NCBI GenBank assembly: GCA_900766745.1
Contig: CAAFWR010000037.1
Location: forward strand, 1 to 21,682
Reading direction: 5' to 3'
Source: Methanobacteriaceae archaeon
Lineage (GTDB): Archaea; Methanobacteriota; Methanobacteria; Methanobacteriales; Methanobacteriaceae
Length of the DNA stretch: 21,682 nt
Below are positions 8,808-16,183 of the stretch, in pieces (position 1 is the first letter of the stretch; each line of letters opens with the position of its first letter). Below the pieces are notes generated by a model. That model searched no databases. It was not told the DNA's origin and was given only the letters and a program-made list of their open reading frames with translations. The position numbers were made by a program, and so were the translations under genes.

Positions 8808-9404
8808 ATGAAAATTTATGGAATTTCTGGAAGTCCAAGACACCAATCAACAGAATATGTTTTAAGTAAAGCTTTAAGCACTTTAAAAGAAGAAGGTTTT
8901 GAGGTAGAGTTATTTAGCTGTGCAGATAAATCAATCGCACCCTGCAAACATTGTAATTATTGTATGAGTCATAAGGAATGTATTAATAAGGATGATATGA
9001 CTGAAGTTTATAAAGGACTTGAAGAAGCAGATGGAATTATATTTGCAACTCCTATGCATTCAGGAGGAGTAAGTGCCGAAATTGTTTCTATTTTTGAAAG
9101 AACTAGGGCTCTTGAAGCTATTGACTTAAATTTGCTCCGTGGAAAGATAGGAATGAGCATTGCTGTTGGAGGCGATCGTGATGGAGGACAAAGTCAGGCA
9201 CATTTGGAAATTATATCCTATTACATGATACATGGCATTATTCCAGTAAGCGGCGGAGGTTTTGGGTCTAATTTAGGGGCATCTTTTTGGTCACAGGATT
9301 CCTTAGATAAAACAAAAGATGATGAATATGGTTTTAGATCACTTGAACGGACCGTCAACGAATTTAAAGAATTTTTAAATAAAATAAGGCCTGCTATGAA
9401 ATAG
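8808..9404 (+). CDS. Iron-sulfur flavoprotein (Isf / NADPH-dependent FMN reductase family)
   Basis: A 198-aa flavodoxin-fold redox protein. The N-terminal GISGSPR loop binds the FMN phosphate. The compact motif Cys46-x2-Cys49-x2-Cys52-x5-Cys58 (CKHCNYCMSHKEC) is the signature that ligates a [4Fe-4S] cluster in archaeal Isf proteins. ATPMHSGGVSAE and AVGGDRDGGQ are the other flavin-contacting loops. Isf proteins transfer electrons from ferredoxin and have been linked to oxidative-stress defence in methanogens; the physiological acceptor here is unknown. A GTGAT ribosome site precedes the ATG. It is monocistronic and divergent from thrS. Confidence 0.9.
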   Translation: MKIYGISGSPRHQSTEYVLSKALSTLKEEGFEVELFSCADKSIAPCKHCNYCMSHKECINKDDMTEVYKGLEEADGIIFATPMHSGGVSAEIVSIFERTRALEAIDLNLLRGKIGMSIAVGGDRDGGQSQAHLEIISYYMIHGIIPVSGGGFGSNLGASFWSQDSLDKTKDDEYGFRSLERTVNEFKEFLNKIRPAMK

Positions 9405-9517
9405 CAATTGATCTAATTTAAATTTATTTTATCAAAATTTTAAGAATATTTAGAAAATTATAAATACTGTATGGTGGTTAATGTAATAAATGCAAATGTT
9501 ACTTGTGGGTTTGTTTA

Positions 9518-9538
9518 ATCACTTTTTTTTAAAGTGAT
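9518..9538. other. Hairpin, 8-bp stem with T-rich loop
   Basis: ATCACTTT (9518-9525) is complementary to AAAGTGAT (9531-9538) across a five-T loop. It lies 114 bases after the flavoprotein stop, so it could end a long 3' UTR or form part of an unannotated RNA. No T-run follows it directly. Confidence 0.45.
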
Positions 9539-9597
9539 AATATATAGCAATGCTTATAAGTGATATTTTACTTAAAGGGGGTTAAATGTTTAGGGGG

Positions 9598-9623
9598 GAC
9601 GTATATAATTTATTATATATGTC
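9598..9623. promoter_or_regulatory. 26-base near-palindrome, candidate ModE-type operator
   Basis: GACGTATATAAT at 9598-9609 and ATTATATATGTC at 9612-9623 are inverted repeats with a two-base centre and a single mismatch. Read as CG-TATATA-N6-TATATA-TG it resembles the ModE box pattern (TATATA half-sites six bases apart with flanking CG) described for bacteria and archaea. A modE-like gene starts about 1.9 kb downstream. The match is by eye, and AT-rich palindromes arise by chance in this genome type. Confidence 0.4.
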
Positions 9624-9781
9624 AAGCATTTAATTCTCTTAAGTACTCTTTTCAAACTTGTTTTCTATTGATTATTGTATGTATGCCCCTTATGGGCCCC
9701 AATATTTCCGTAATGATTTAATTCTCTACTATTTTTTTTAAAATATCATTTTAACATTATCTCTGCTATTTTTTAACAATA

Positions 9782-9789
9782 TTTATATA
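9782..9789 (+). promoter_or_regulatory. TATA box for the flippase gene
   Basis: TTTATATA lies about 43 bases before the TATA-proximal gene's ATG, placing the transcription start near 9813 and leaving a leader of about 20 bases that includes the GGTGAT ribosome site at 9820-9825. Confidence 0.5.
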
Positions 9790-9831
9790 TTAAAATTAAA
9801 ATATAGTTATTATATAATAGGTGATAGTTAA

Positions 9832-11391
9832 ATGGCCAATAAACTGATTCGTGGAAGTTTCATCATATTTTTAGGAAATATTATTTTTCGTTTAGGAGGA
9901 TATATTTACCGTTTTTTAATGGCTACTCTTTTAGGTCCTACTATGTATGGTATTTTAGGTATTACATTGCCATTTCAAGGTATTTTCCAAACTTTGTCTG
10001 CAGGAGGACTGCCTCCAGCTATTGCCAAGTACGTTGCAGAATATGAGGCAACGAATCAGAAGGATTTGGCCCGTCAAACAATTTATACTTCTCTCAAGAT
10101 CATGATTTTTTTAGGGGTATTTTTTGGTTTTATCATGATTTTTTTTGCAGCTCCTTGGCTTGCTTACGTTTATCTTGAAAAACCTGTTGCTCTTGTTCCT
10201 TTACAGATTGTAGGTCTTATAACTCCTTTTAGTGTTATTGTCGGTGCTTTTAGAGGGGCATTTCAGGGTGTTTATAAAATGGAGTATATCCTTTATACTC
10301 GTGCTACAGAACAGTTAGGTATGATTCTTTTTGCTACTGCATTTGTCTTAATCGGTCTTTCAACTGTTGGAGCTCTTTGGGGTACTGTTTTAGGTTTTGC
10401 TGTTTCTTGTATCATGGCTGTTTATCTTTTTAAATATCGTATGGGACCATATATTCTAGAAGCCAGTGAAGATTTCCATTTTTCAAGAAAAGACGAATTA
10501 AAATTAGCTATAATGCTTGTTAAATTTGCTATTCCAGTCATCATTACAGGCATAGCTGAAATGGGTATTTATAATATTTGTACTTTAGTTATGGGCCGTT
10601 TTTTAACTGCTGATGCTATTGGTTTTTTTGCTGCTGCTGACCCGATTTCAAGGTTGCCTTTGATTATTTCAATTTCAGTAGCTACCACTATTTTACCAGC
10701 TTCTTCTGAGGCTTTTAGTTCTGGCAATAAAAAAAATCTTTCAAAATATGTTTCAGAATCCTATAAATACTCTTTATTGTTCGTTGTCCCAATGTGTATA
10801 GGTATTGCATTATTTGCAGCCCCTATTCTAAGAGTCTTCTACTTTACAAACCCTGCTTATGTTACAGGTGCTGCTGCATTGGCTATTTTAGCTATTGGAA
10901 TGACATTTTATTCCATATTTTCAATTTCAACAAGTATTGTTCAAGGTATTGGCAACCCAAGAATTCCGATGTATATCTTAATTGTTGGAGCTGTTTTAAC
11001 AGCTATTCTTAATTGGGTTATGGTTCCTGCTATTGGTATTGCAGGAGGAGCTCTTGCAACTACTATTGCTTGTTTTGCTATGATGATTCCTGTTCTTTAT
11101 TTCGTCTTCAAATTAACTGATACCAACGTTCCATATGTTCCGGTACTTAAGATTTTTATAGCTTCAGTTATTATGGGCGCCATAGCTATTGTTATTCCTA
11201 AAACTATTATGGGATTAATCGCTGGAATAATTTGCTGTCCATTTATTTATCTAGGCAGTTTAATATTATGCAAATTCTTTGATAAAGATGATATCAGCAC
11301 TCTTAGAGGTTTTACAGGTAAATTTGGTCCTGTTGGCAAGATTTTAAATAAGGTTTTAAATATTATTGTAAAAATACAGTTTAAAGAATAA
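9832..11391 (+). CDS. Lipid-linked oligosaccharide flippase (MOP superfamily, polysaccharide-transport type)
   Basis: A 519-aa integral membrane protein with about 14 predicted helices and the MOP/MVF layout: an N-terminal GNIIFRLGGYIYRFLMATLL segment followed by LGPTMYGILG, typical of Wzx/SpoVB/MurJ-like exporters, and a C-terminal polysaccharide-biosynthesis half with QGIGNPRIPMYI. Such proteins turn polyprenyl-linked sugars or peptidoglycan-like precursors to the outer membrane face. In a pseudomurein-walled methanogen the cargo could be the pseudomurein precursor or a surface glycan; nothing here decides which. Start chosen at the ATG with GGTGAT six bases upstream. It is flanked by unrelated genes and appears monocistronic. 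Confidence 0.85.
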   Translation: MANKLIRGSFIIFLGNIIFRLGGYIYRFLMATLLGPTMYGILGITLPFQGIFQTLSAGGLPPAIAKYVAEYEATNQKDLARQTIYTSLKIMIFLGVFFGFIMIFFAAPWLAYVYLEKPVALVPLQIVGLITPFSVIVGAFRGAFQGVYKMEYILYTRATEQLGMILFATAFVLIGLSTVGALWGTVLGFAVSCIMAVYLFKYRMGPYILEASEDFHFSRKDELKLAIMLVKFAIPVIITGIAEMGIYNICTLVMGRFLTADAIGFFAAADPISRLPLIISISVATTILPASSEAFSSGNKKNLSKYVSESYKYSLLFVVPMCIGIALFAAPILRVFYFTNPAYVTGAAALAILAIGMTFYSIFSISTSIVQGIGNPRIPMYILIVGAVLTAILNWVMVPAIGIAGGALATTIACFAMMIPVLYFVFKLTDTNVPYVPVLKIFIASVIMGAIAIVIPKTIMGLIAGIICCPFIYLGSLILCKFFDKDDISTLRGFTGKFGPVGKILNKVLNIIVKIQFKE

Positions 11392-11437
11392 TTTACTCTT
11401 TAGAATGTTTTTATTGCGCTATGATTTAATATGATAA

Positions 11438-11449
11438 TTTATTTAAATA
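11438..11449 (+). promoter_or_regulatory. TATA box of the modE-ferredoxin-hisB operon
   Basis: TTTATTTAAATA lies about 40 bases before the modE ATG, predicting transcription from about 11470 and a short leader carrying GGTGA. No ModE-like palindrome is visible beside it, so autoregulation is not evident. Confidence 0.45.
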
Positions 11450-11483
11450 ATAAAAATGAAATTTTTACTTAGCTGGTGAAATT

Positions 11484-12176
11484 ATGGACAATGTAAAAGC
11501 AGCCATTGAATACAAAATTAATGTTGGAGATGACTTTTTTTTATTAAATAATAAACAATATGAGTTACTTGAAGGTATTCTTAATATGGGCTCTATTTCA
11601 AAAGCAGCTAAATCTTTAAACATATCCTATCGTACTGCTTTAAATTATATTGAAAAAATAGAATCAACATTAGATGTTAAAATAGTTAGCACAACCAAAG
11701 GTGGGAAAGGTGGTGGTGGAGGAACCAATCTTACTGATGATGGATTTTCGATTTTAAAGGAATGTAAAAAGATTAACGCTATAATGGAATTGCACAACGA
11801 TATTAATGAATTTGAAACTGAGGTAGCTTCAATTGATAATTCTAATGGGGTTATGGAACTCAAAGCACATGATATCTTAATTAAAATACCGATAAACAAA
11901 AATTATTCTGTTGGCGAAAAATTATTAACTCTTATTAGCTATGATAATATTTTCTTAATGCTTGAGCCTTCCATATCAAGTATTAGAAATGTTTTTAAGG
12001 GAAAAATTGTCGAAATGAAATTAGAGGACGAAATTGTTCGTATAAGAATAGCTACTGGTGGATTAATGTTTTATTCTGATATTACTTTGTCCGCTGAAAA
12101 AGATTTGGATCTTACAATTGGAAAAGAAGTTTATATAGGATTTAAAGCAACATCTGTTGCAACTTTAAAATTATAG
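11484..12176 (+). CDS. modE: ModE-like molybdate/tungstate-responsive transcriptional regulator
   Basis: Residues about 22-92 form a LysR/ModE-type winged helix-turn-helix (ISKAAKSLNISYRTALNYIE) with the characteristic glycine-rich wing GGKGGGGG at 73-80. Residues about 165-230 form a Mop/TOBE oxyanion-binding domain (SSIRNVFKGKIVEMKL ... GKEVYIGFKATSVATL), and residues 118-160 may form a second, divergent one. In methanogens ModE-type proteins are expected to sense molybdate or tungstate and adjust transport and molybdopterin enzymes such as formylmethanofuran dehydrogenase. The ATG follows GGTGA by four bases. The gene ends in TAG at 12174-12176, and the ferredoxin that follows is in the same reading frame 18 bases later. 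Confidence 0.88.
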   Translation: MDNVKAAIEYKINVGDDFFLLNNKQYELLEGILNMGSISKAAKSLNISYRTALNYIEKIESTLDVKIVSTTKGGKGGGGGTNLTDDGFSILKECKKINAIMELHNDINEFETEVASIDNSNGVMELKAHDILIKIPINKNYSVGEKLLTLISYDNIFLMLEPSISSIRNVFKGKIVEMKLEDEIVRIRIATGGLMFYSDITLSAEKDLDLTIGKEVYIGFKATSVATLKL

Positions 12177-12194
12177 TTTCGGGAGGGATTTTTT

Positions 12195-12395
12195 ATTTTA
12201 AAAATCGAAGTTGATGAAAGCAAGTGTATTGGCTGTGGAAATTGTTATGATATCTGTCCAAAAGCCGCTAAAATTTGGGAAATAAAAGACGTAGCACATG
12301 TACTAGATTTAAGATATTGTCATGTCTGTACACTATGTGCAATGGAATGTCCTGTAGACTGTATTAAAATTATAAGAAATGCTCCAGAGGAATAA
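12195..12395 (+). CDS. 2[4Fe-4S] ferredoxin with apparent ATT start
   Basis: A 66-aa low-potential ferredoxin. It has two cluster motifs: Cys11-x2-Cys14-x2-Cys17-x3-Cys21-Pro ([12 protein letters not shown]) and Cys42-x2-Cys45-x2-Cys48-x3-Cys52-Pro ([12 protein letters not shown]), plus an extra Cys56. No ATG, GTG or TTG exists in frame between the modE stop and the first cluster. The best start is ATT at 12195, seven bases after the strong ribosome site GGGAGGG, giving the typical ferredoxin beginning (M)[10 protein letters not shown]. Alternatives are a G-to-T sequence error in an ATG, or readthrough of the modE TAG, since both genes share one frame. It ends one base before the hisB ATG, so it belongs to the operon. 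Electron donor and acceptor are unknown. Confidence 0.85.
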   Translation: MLKIEVDESKCIGCGNCYDICPKAAKIWEIKDVAHVLDLRYCHVCTLCAMECPVDCIKIIRNAPEE

Positions 12396-12396
12396 T

Positions 12397-12975
12397 ATGG
12401 ATAGATCATGTGAAGTTTCAAGAAATACTTCTGAAACACAAATTAAAATTAAATTAAATATTGATGGAACTGGCCAATACAATATTGAAACAGGTGTAAA
12501 CTTCTTTAATCATATGTTGGAGTCATTTTCAAAACATAGTAGAATGGATTTGGAAGTAATTGCAAGTGGAGATATTGAAATTGATGATCACCACACTGTC
12601 GAGGATGTAGGAATTCTTTTAGGAGAAGCTTTTAATAAAGCTATTGGAGATAAACGAGGAATTAAAAGAATGGCTGATGCGATAGTGCCTATGGATGAAT
12701 CAGTAGCTACTGTTGCAATTGATATTAGTGGAAGAAGTTATTGCAACATGGAAATCCCATTTAGGAATGAAAAGATTGGAGATTTGACCTCTGATGTTAT
12801 CGTACATTTCTTCGAGTCATTTGTAAGCGGTGCCAAAATTAACATTTTTGCTACAGCAGGGGGTTTTAATGACCACCATAAAGCAGAAGCTATTTTTAAA
12901 GCATTTGCAAAATCTCTTAAAGAAGCATCTGAAATAGAGCACGATGAAATTCCAAGTACTAAAGGAATTTTATAA
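12397..12975 (+). CDS. hisB: Imidazoleglycerol-phosphate dehydratase
   Basis: Histidine biosynthesis: dehydrates imidazole glycerol phosphate to imidazole acetol phosphate using manganese. The 192-aa monofunctional enzyme carries the duplicated metal-binding motifs DDHHTVED (63-70) and NDHHKAEA (158-165), plus His39 in FNHML and the HFFESF element at 137-142. The start at 12397 follows GAGGA by five bases and gives the normal N-terminus; an upstream in-frame ATG at 12379 lies inside the ferredoxin and lacks a ribosome site. It is the last gene of the modE-ferredoxin-hisB run and is not accompanied here by other his genes. An eight-T run follows its stop. Confidence 0.96.
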   Translation: MDRSCEVSRNTSETQIKIKLNIDGTGQYNIETGVNFFNHMLESFSKHSRMDLEVIASGDIEIDDHHTVEDVGILLGEAFNKAIGDKRGIKRMADAIVPMDESVATVAIDISGRSYCNMEIPFRNEKIGDLTSDVIVHFFESFVSGAKINIFATAGGFNDHHKAEAIFKAFAKSLKEASEIEHDEIPSTKGIL

Positions 12976-12977
12976 CA

Positions 12978-12985
12978 TTTTTTTT
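12978..12985 (+). terminator. T-run after hisB
   Basis: Eight consecutive T residues begin two bases after the hisB stop codon, sufficient for archaeal U-tract termination. No stem precedes it. Confidence 0.4.
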
Positions 12986-13087
12986 AAAACGATTGCATTT
13001 GAAAAACTTTTCTAGTGTCCTAATATTCGAGAATTAAAATAAAATAAACCAAGTCAAACTTGAAAAATTTAGGTATTTGTAGAAAAG

Positions 13088-13095
13088 TTTATATA
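13088..13095 (+). promoter_or_regulatory. TATA box of tRNA-Val
   Basis: TTTATATA, preceded by the purine-rich AGAAAAG as a possible BRE, lies 31-38 bases before the mature tRNA 5' end. Transcription would begin near 13118 with a short leader removed by RNase P. Confidence 0.65.
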
Positions 13096-13125
13096 CAATA
13101 TAAAACTTAAGTAAGTATGTCTTAT

Positions 13126-13197
<72 letters not shown>

Positions 13198-13201
13198 CTA
13201 A

Positions 13202-13209
13202 TTTTTTTT
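13202..13209 (+). terminator. T-run ending the tRNA-Val transcript
   Basis: Eight T residues start five bases after the mature tRNA 3' end, the usual archaeal termination signal. Confidence 0.6.
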
Positions 13210-13309
13210 ATTTCAACTATTTTTATATAACTATTTTTTCAATATATTTAAATTAGTATCATGAGAAAAAAATAAAAACATTAATATGTATTTTATTATA
13301 AAATTATAT

Positions 13310-13327
13310 TATACGTTAATTCGTATA
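13310..13327. promoter_or_regulatory. Inverted repeat in the mtd promoter/leader
   Basis: TATACG (13310-13315) and CGTATA (13322-13327) are perfect inverted repeats spaced by TTAATT, ending 19 bases before the mtd ATG. AT-rich TATA-like sequence at about 13291-13309 lies just upstream, so the repeat falls near the expected transcription start, where a repressor or a leader hairpin could act. No regulator is identified. Confidence 0.4.
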
Positions 13328-13346
13328 CAATTTAAAAGTGATTTAA

Positions 13347-14180
13347 ATGGTTGTAAAAATAGGAATTATTAAAAGCGGTAATATCGGAACCTCTCCGGTA
13401 CTTGACTTAATTTTAGATGAAAGAGCAGACAGACCTAATATTGATGTAAGAATAGTAGGTTCTGGTGCAAAAATGGGTCCAGAACAAGTAGAAGAAGTTG
13501 CACCAAAAATAGCTGATTTCGATCCTGATTTCTGCATCTTCATCAGTCCTAACCCTGGAGCACCAGGTCCTGCAAAAGCAAGAGAAATTTTATCTGCTGC
13601 TGACAAACCAGCAATCATCATCGGTGACGCACCAGGTGCAAGAGTAGCTGATGAAATGGATGAACAAGGTTTAGGTTACATCATTGTAAACGCTGACCCA
13701 ATGATCGGTGCTAGAAGAGAATTATTAGACCCAACTGAAATGGCTTCATTCAACTCTGACATCATCAAAGTATTAGCTGCTACTGGAGCTTACAGATTAG
13801 TACAAAAAACTATTGATGGAATTATCGCTGCTGTTGAAGCAGGTAAAGAAATAGAATTACCAAAACTCAAAATTACTGCTGAAAAAGCTGTTGAAGCTGG
13901 TGAATTCAAAAACACTTACGCAAAAGCTAAAGCTTACGCAGCATACGAAATCGCAGCAAAAGTTGCTGATTTAGATGTAAAAGGTTGTTTCATGGTACAA
14001 GACAGTGAAAAATACATCCCTATTGTAGCTGCAGCTCACGAAATGGCATCAACCGCTGCTCAATTAGCTGTTGAAGCAAGAGAAATCGAAAAAGCAAATG
14101 ATACCGTATGCAGAACCCCTCACATGGGTGACGGTTCTATCGGTTGTAAATCTGTTTTAATGGAAAAACCTTCAAACTAA
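13347..14180 (+). CDS. mtd: F420-dependent methylene-tetrahydromethanopterin dehydrogenase
   Basis: Reversible hydride transfer between coenzyme F420 and methylene/methenyl-H4MPT, the fourth step of CO2 reduction to methane, in the cytosol. The 277-aa protein matches Mtd end to end: N-terminal KIGIIKSGNIGTSPVLDLIL, the conserved SPNPGAPGPAKAREIL segment near residue 67, and a C-terminal HMGDGSIGCKS segment. Length is normal. A GTGAT ribosome site precedes the ATG. Codons are noticeably biased toward C-ending ATC, TTC, TAC and AAC compared with neighbouring genes, as expected for a very highly expressed methanogenesis gene. It is monocistronic, with a clear terminator. It uses the methylene-H4MPT that Fae also makes. 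Confidence 0.98.
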   Translation: MVVKIGIIKSGNIGTSPVLDLILDERADRPNIDVRIVGSGAKMGPEQVEEVAPKIADFDPDFCIFISPNPGAPGPAKAREILSAADKPAIIIGDAPGARVADEMDEQGLGYIIVNADPMIGARRELLDPTEMASFNSDIIKVLAATGAYRLVQKTIDGIIAAVEAGKEIELPKLKITAEKAVEAGEFKNTYAKAKAYAAYEIAAKVADLDVKGCFMVQDSEKYIPIVAAAHEMASTAAQLAVEAREIEKANDTVCRTPHMGDGSIGCKSVLMEKPSN

Positions 14181-14219
14181 GTAGCTTAATTCGCTACTTT
14201 TCTATTTTTTTATTTTTTT
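14179..14219 (+). terminator. mtd terminator
   Basis: A perfect seven-base stem (AAGTAGC 14179-14185 with GCTACTT 14193-14199) around a seven-base loop begins within the stop codon and is followed by two T-runs reaching 14219. It is one of the clearest stem-plus-U-tract signals in the window, fitting the high expression of mtd. Confidence 0.75.
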
Positions 14220-14352
14220 AACTCTATAATCTGCCTACTTTTTTTAGAACAATTTTCAAATACTTAATAATCTTAATTGGATTGTTATTTTAATTTTAAA
14301 TATTATAATCAATAAATTATGTAATAAGAATTTAATTTATTGGAGTGATACG

Positions 14353-15276
14353 ATGGCTTGGGATGATACTGCAAGCAAAATATGGATGAACGGAAAATTT
14401 ATTGATTGGCATGATGCCAAAATTCACTGTCTTTCTCATGTAGTTCACTATGGAACAAGTGTATTTGAAGGAATCAGGGCTTATGAGAATGAGGAAGGCC
14501 CTTGTGTTTTCCGTCTTGAAGAACATGTAGAACGCTTATTTGATTCAGCAAAAATATACAAAATGGATATTCCTTATACAGAAGAGGAAATCTGTGAAGC
14601 GATTATTGAAACTCTTAAGGAGAATGACCTTAAATCTTGTTATATTCGCCCTATTGTATATAGGGGATATGGAGAATTAGGAGTAAACCCTTTAAACTGT
14701 CCTGTGGATGTTGTAATAGCAGCATGGGAATGGGGATCTTACTTAGGTGAGGAAGGTATGAACATTGGTGTTGACGTCGGTGTATCTTCCTGGAGGAAAC
14801 CAGCGCCAGATACCTTGCCTGTAATGGCTAAAGCTGGAGCAAATTATATGAATTCACAGCTAGCTAAAATAGAAGCTATTGATCATGGTTACGATGAAGC
14901 AATCATGCTTGATTATCAGGGTTTTGTAGCTGAAGGAAGCGGGGAAAATATTTTCATTGTAGAAAATGGCGTTATTTACACTCCAGATTTAGGTTCATCA
15001 ATTCTTAGAGGCATTACAAGAGACTCTATAATACAACTAGCTATTTCACTTGGTTATGATGTTGTGGAAGAAACAATTGGTCGCGAAAGACTATACCTTG
15101 CAGATGAAATTTTCTTTAGCGGTACAGCTGCAGAAGTTACTCCAATTAAATCTGTTGATGGTAGGTCAATTGGAATCGGAAAAAGAGGTCCTGTAACTGA
15201 AGAATTACAAAAAACATTCTTTAAAATTGCTGAAGCTGAAAAGGACGATGAATTTGGTTGGTTAACCTACTTTTAG
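14353..15276 (+). CDS. ilvE: Branched-chain amino acid aminotransferase
   Basis: PLP-dependent class IV transaminase for the last step of valine, leucine and isoleucine synthesis. The 307-aa protein has the [12 protein letters not shown] motif at 33-44, the PLP Schiff-base Lys160 in [15 protein letters not shown], and Glu194 in AEGSGENIF, which contacts the PLP ring nitrogen. Length and order match IlvE. D-amino acid or aminodeoxychorismate lyase relatives are less likely given the KAGxNY and EGSGENIF context. The ribosome site GGAGTGAT lies four bases upstream of the ATG. uppP starts 12 bases after the stop, so the two are probably cotranscribed despite unrelated roles. Confidence 0.95.
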   Translation: MAWDDTASKIWMNGKFIDWHDAKIHCLSHVVHYGTSVFEGIRAYENEEGPCVFRLEEHVERLFDSAKIYKMDIPYTEEEICEAIIETLKENDLKSCYIRPIVYRGYGELGVNPLNCPVDVVIAAWEWGSYLGEEGMNIGVDVGVSSWRKPAPDTLPVMAKAGANYMNSQLAKIEAIDHGYDEAIMLDYQGFVAEGSGENIFIVENGVIYTPDLGSSILRGITRDSIIQLAISLGYDVVEETIGRERLYLADEIFFSGTAAEVTPIKSVDGRSIGIGKRGPVTEELQKTFFKIAEAEKDDEFGWLTYF

Positions 15277-15288
15277 ATTGGTGTAATA

Positions 15289-16122
15289 ATGGATATTCTA
15301 TCAGCAATTATTGTAGGTATCGTTCAGGGATTAACTGAATTCTTGCCTATAAGCAGTTCTGCTCATTTAATCTTTATTCAAAGAATTTTGGGTGTTGAAA
15401 GCAGTTTGGCTTTTGACACTTTTCTCCATTTAGGTTCTTTAATAGCTGTTTTATGGTTCTTCCATGGGGACATATATAAAATGCTTAGAGCTTGGTGGTT
15501 AAGTCTTGGAGACATTCTACAAAACAGATTTAAAGAAGGATTTTACGAAGATCCATACAAGAGATTAGCATGGTATGTCATTTTAGCTACAATTCCAGTA
15601 GGTATTATTGGCGTTCTATTTGAAAGTGAAGTGGAAGCATTGTTTGCCGGCGCTTTATACGTTCCTGCATTTTTCCTATTTGTTACAGGTACAATTCTTT
15701 ACTTGTCACAAAGAATGGATCGTGGAAATTTAGATTTTGCTAATGTTGGTCCAAAAGAAGCTTTGTTTATGGGTTTAGGTCAAGCTTGTGCAATATTGCC
15801 AGGTCTTTCACGTTCAGGTACAACAATTGCAGCAGGTCTTGTAGCAGGACTTAATAAGGAATTTGCAGCAAAATTCAGTTTCATATTGTCAATACCAGCT
15901 ATCTTAGGTGCTACTATAGTTCAATTAAAAGACATAGGTGGGGCATTGGATTCAAACTTCCTAGCTATTATACTTGGATTTATAGCTGCATTTATAGCAG
16001 GATATCTAGCTATTAAATGGGTATTGGAATTAATTGAAAAAAGAAGCTTGGATATATTTGCATACTACTGTTGGTTAGTAGGTATTATTGTATTTTTAGG
16101 TTCAGTTGCTCACCTATTCTAG
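15289..16122 (+). CDS. uppP: Undecaprenyl-diphosphatase (BacA/UppP family)
   Basis: Membrane enzyme that dephosphorylates undecaprenyl diphosphate so that the carrier lipid can be reused. The 277-aa polytopic protein carries both signature motifs: QGLTEFLPISSSAHL at 13-27 (Glu17, His26) and PGLSRSGTT at 171-179 (Arg175). About eight hydrophobic segments are visible. Methanobacteriales build pseudomurein on undecaprenyl phosphate, so a role in wall and glycan precursor recycling is expected. GGTGT lies four bases before the ATG, 12 bases after ilvE. The 3' end carries the first half of a terminator stem. Confidence 0.96.
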   Translation: MDILSAIIVGIVQGLTEFLPISSSAHLIFIQRILGVESSLAFDTFLHLGSLIAVLWFFHGDIYKMLRAWWLSLGDILQNRFKEGFYEDPYKRLAWYVILATIPVGIIGVLFESEVEALFAGALYVPAFFLFVTGTILYLSQRMDRGNLDFANVGPKEALFMGLGQACAILPGLSRSGTTIAAGLVAGLNKEFAAKFSFILSIPAILGATIVQLKDIGGALDSNFLAIILGFIAAFIAGYLAIKWVLELIEKRSLDIFAYYCWLVGIIVFLGSVAHLF

Positions 16123-16141
16123 TTGAGCAAGTAATTTTTTT
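16106..16141 (+). terminator. ilvE-uppP terminator
   Basis: TTGCTCA (16106-16112) pairs with TGAGCAA (16124-16130) across the uppP stop codon, and a T-run follows at 16135-16141. Confidence 0.65.
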
Positions 16142-16178
16142 ATTTTAAAAAACAGTAATGGGGAGTAAAACTCCTCAT
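16142..16178 (-). terminator. cobT terminator
   Basis: A nine-pair stem with one G-U (16158-16166 with 16170-16178) and a three-base loop. On the minus strand it is followed by a T-run (the A-run at 16147-16152). It faces the uppP terminator in this convergent gap. Confidence 0.65.
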
Positions 16179-16183
16179 TTAAT

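Larger units (their letters stand above)
9405..9831. other. 427-base non-coding stretch with hairpin, palindrome and G-rich tracts
   Basis: No convincing gene is present; the longest ATG frames are about 15 codons. It holds an 8-bp-stem hairpin (9518-9538), two unusual G runs (GGGGG at 9577-9581 and GGGGGG at 9593-9598), a 26-base near-palindrome (9598-9623), a C/G island at 9684-9700 that could pair with the G runs, and the flippase TATA box near its end. In such AT-rich DNA the G/C islands could mark a structured RNA or the remains of a gene. Confidence 0.5.

Noticed and set aside
9490..9633. Small peptides from ATG 9490 and ATG 9586 (about 15 codons each)
   Set aside because: Too short to support without conservation, although the second has a GGGGG tract upstream; kept as a note under the intergenic region.
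9684..9699. GCCC/GGGC inverted repeat as a stand-alone terminator
   Set aside because: The stem is only four to five pairs, no T-run follows, and no gene ends nearby.
12174..12176. TAG between modE and ferredoxin as a pyrrolysine codon
   Set aside because: Pyrrolysine use is not expected in Methanobrevibacter, the ModE domain is complete before TAG, and a strong ribosome site follows it. Mentioned only as an alternative to the ATT start.
12379..12396. Upstream ATG for hisB at 12379
   Set aside because: It lies within the ferredoxin coding sequence and lacks a ribosome site; ATG 12397 has GAGGA correctly spaced and matches the normal HisB N-terminus.
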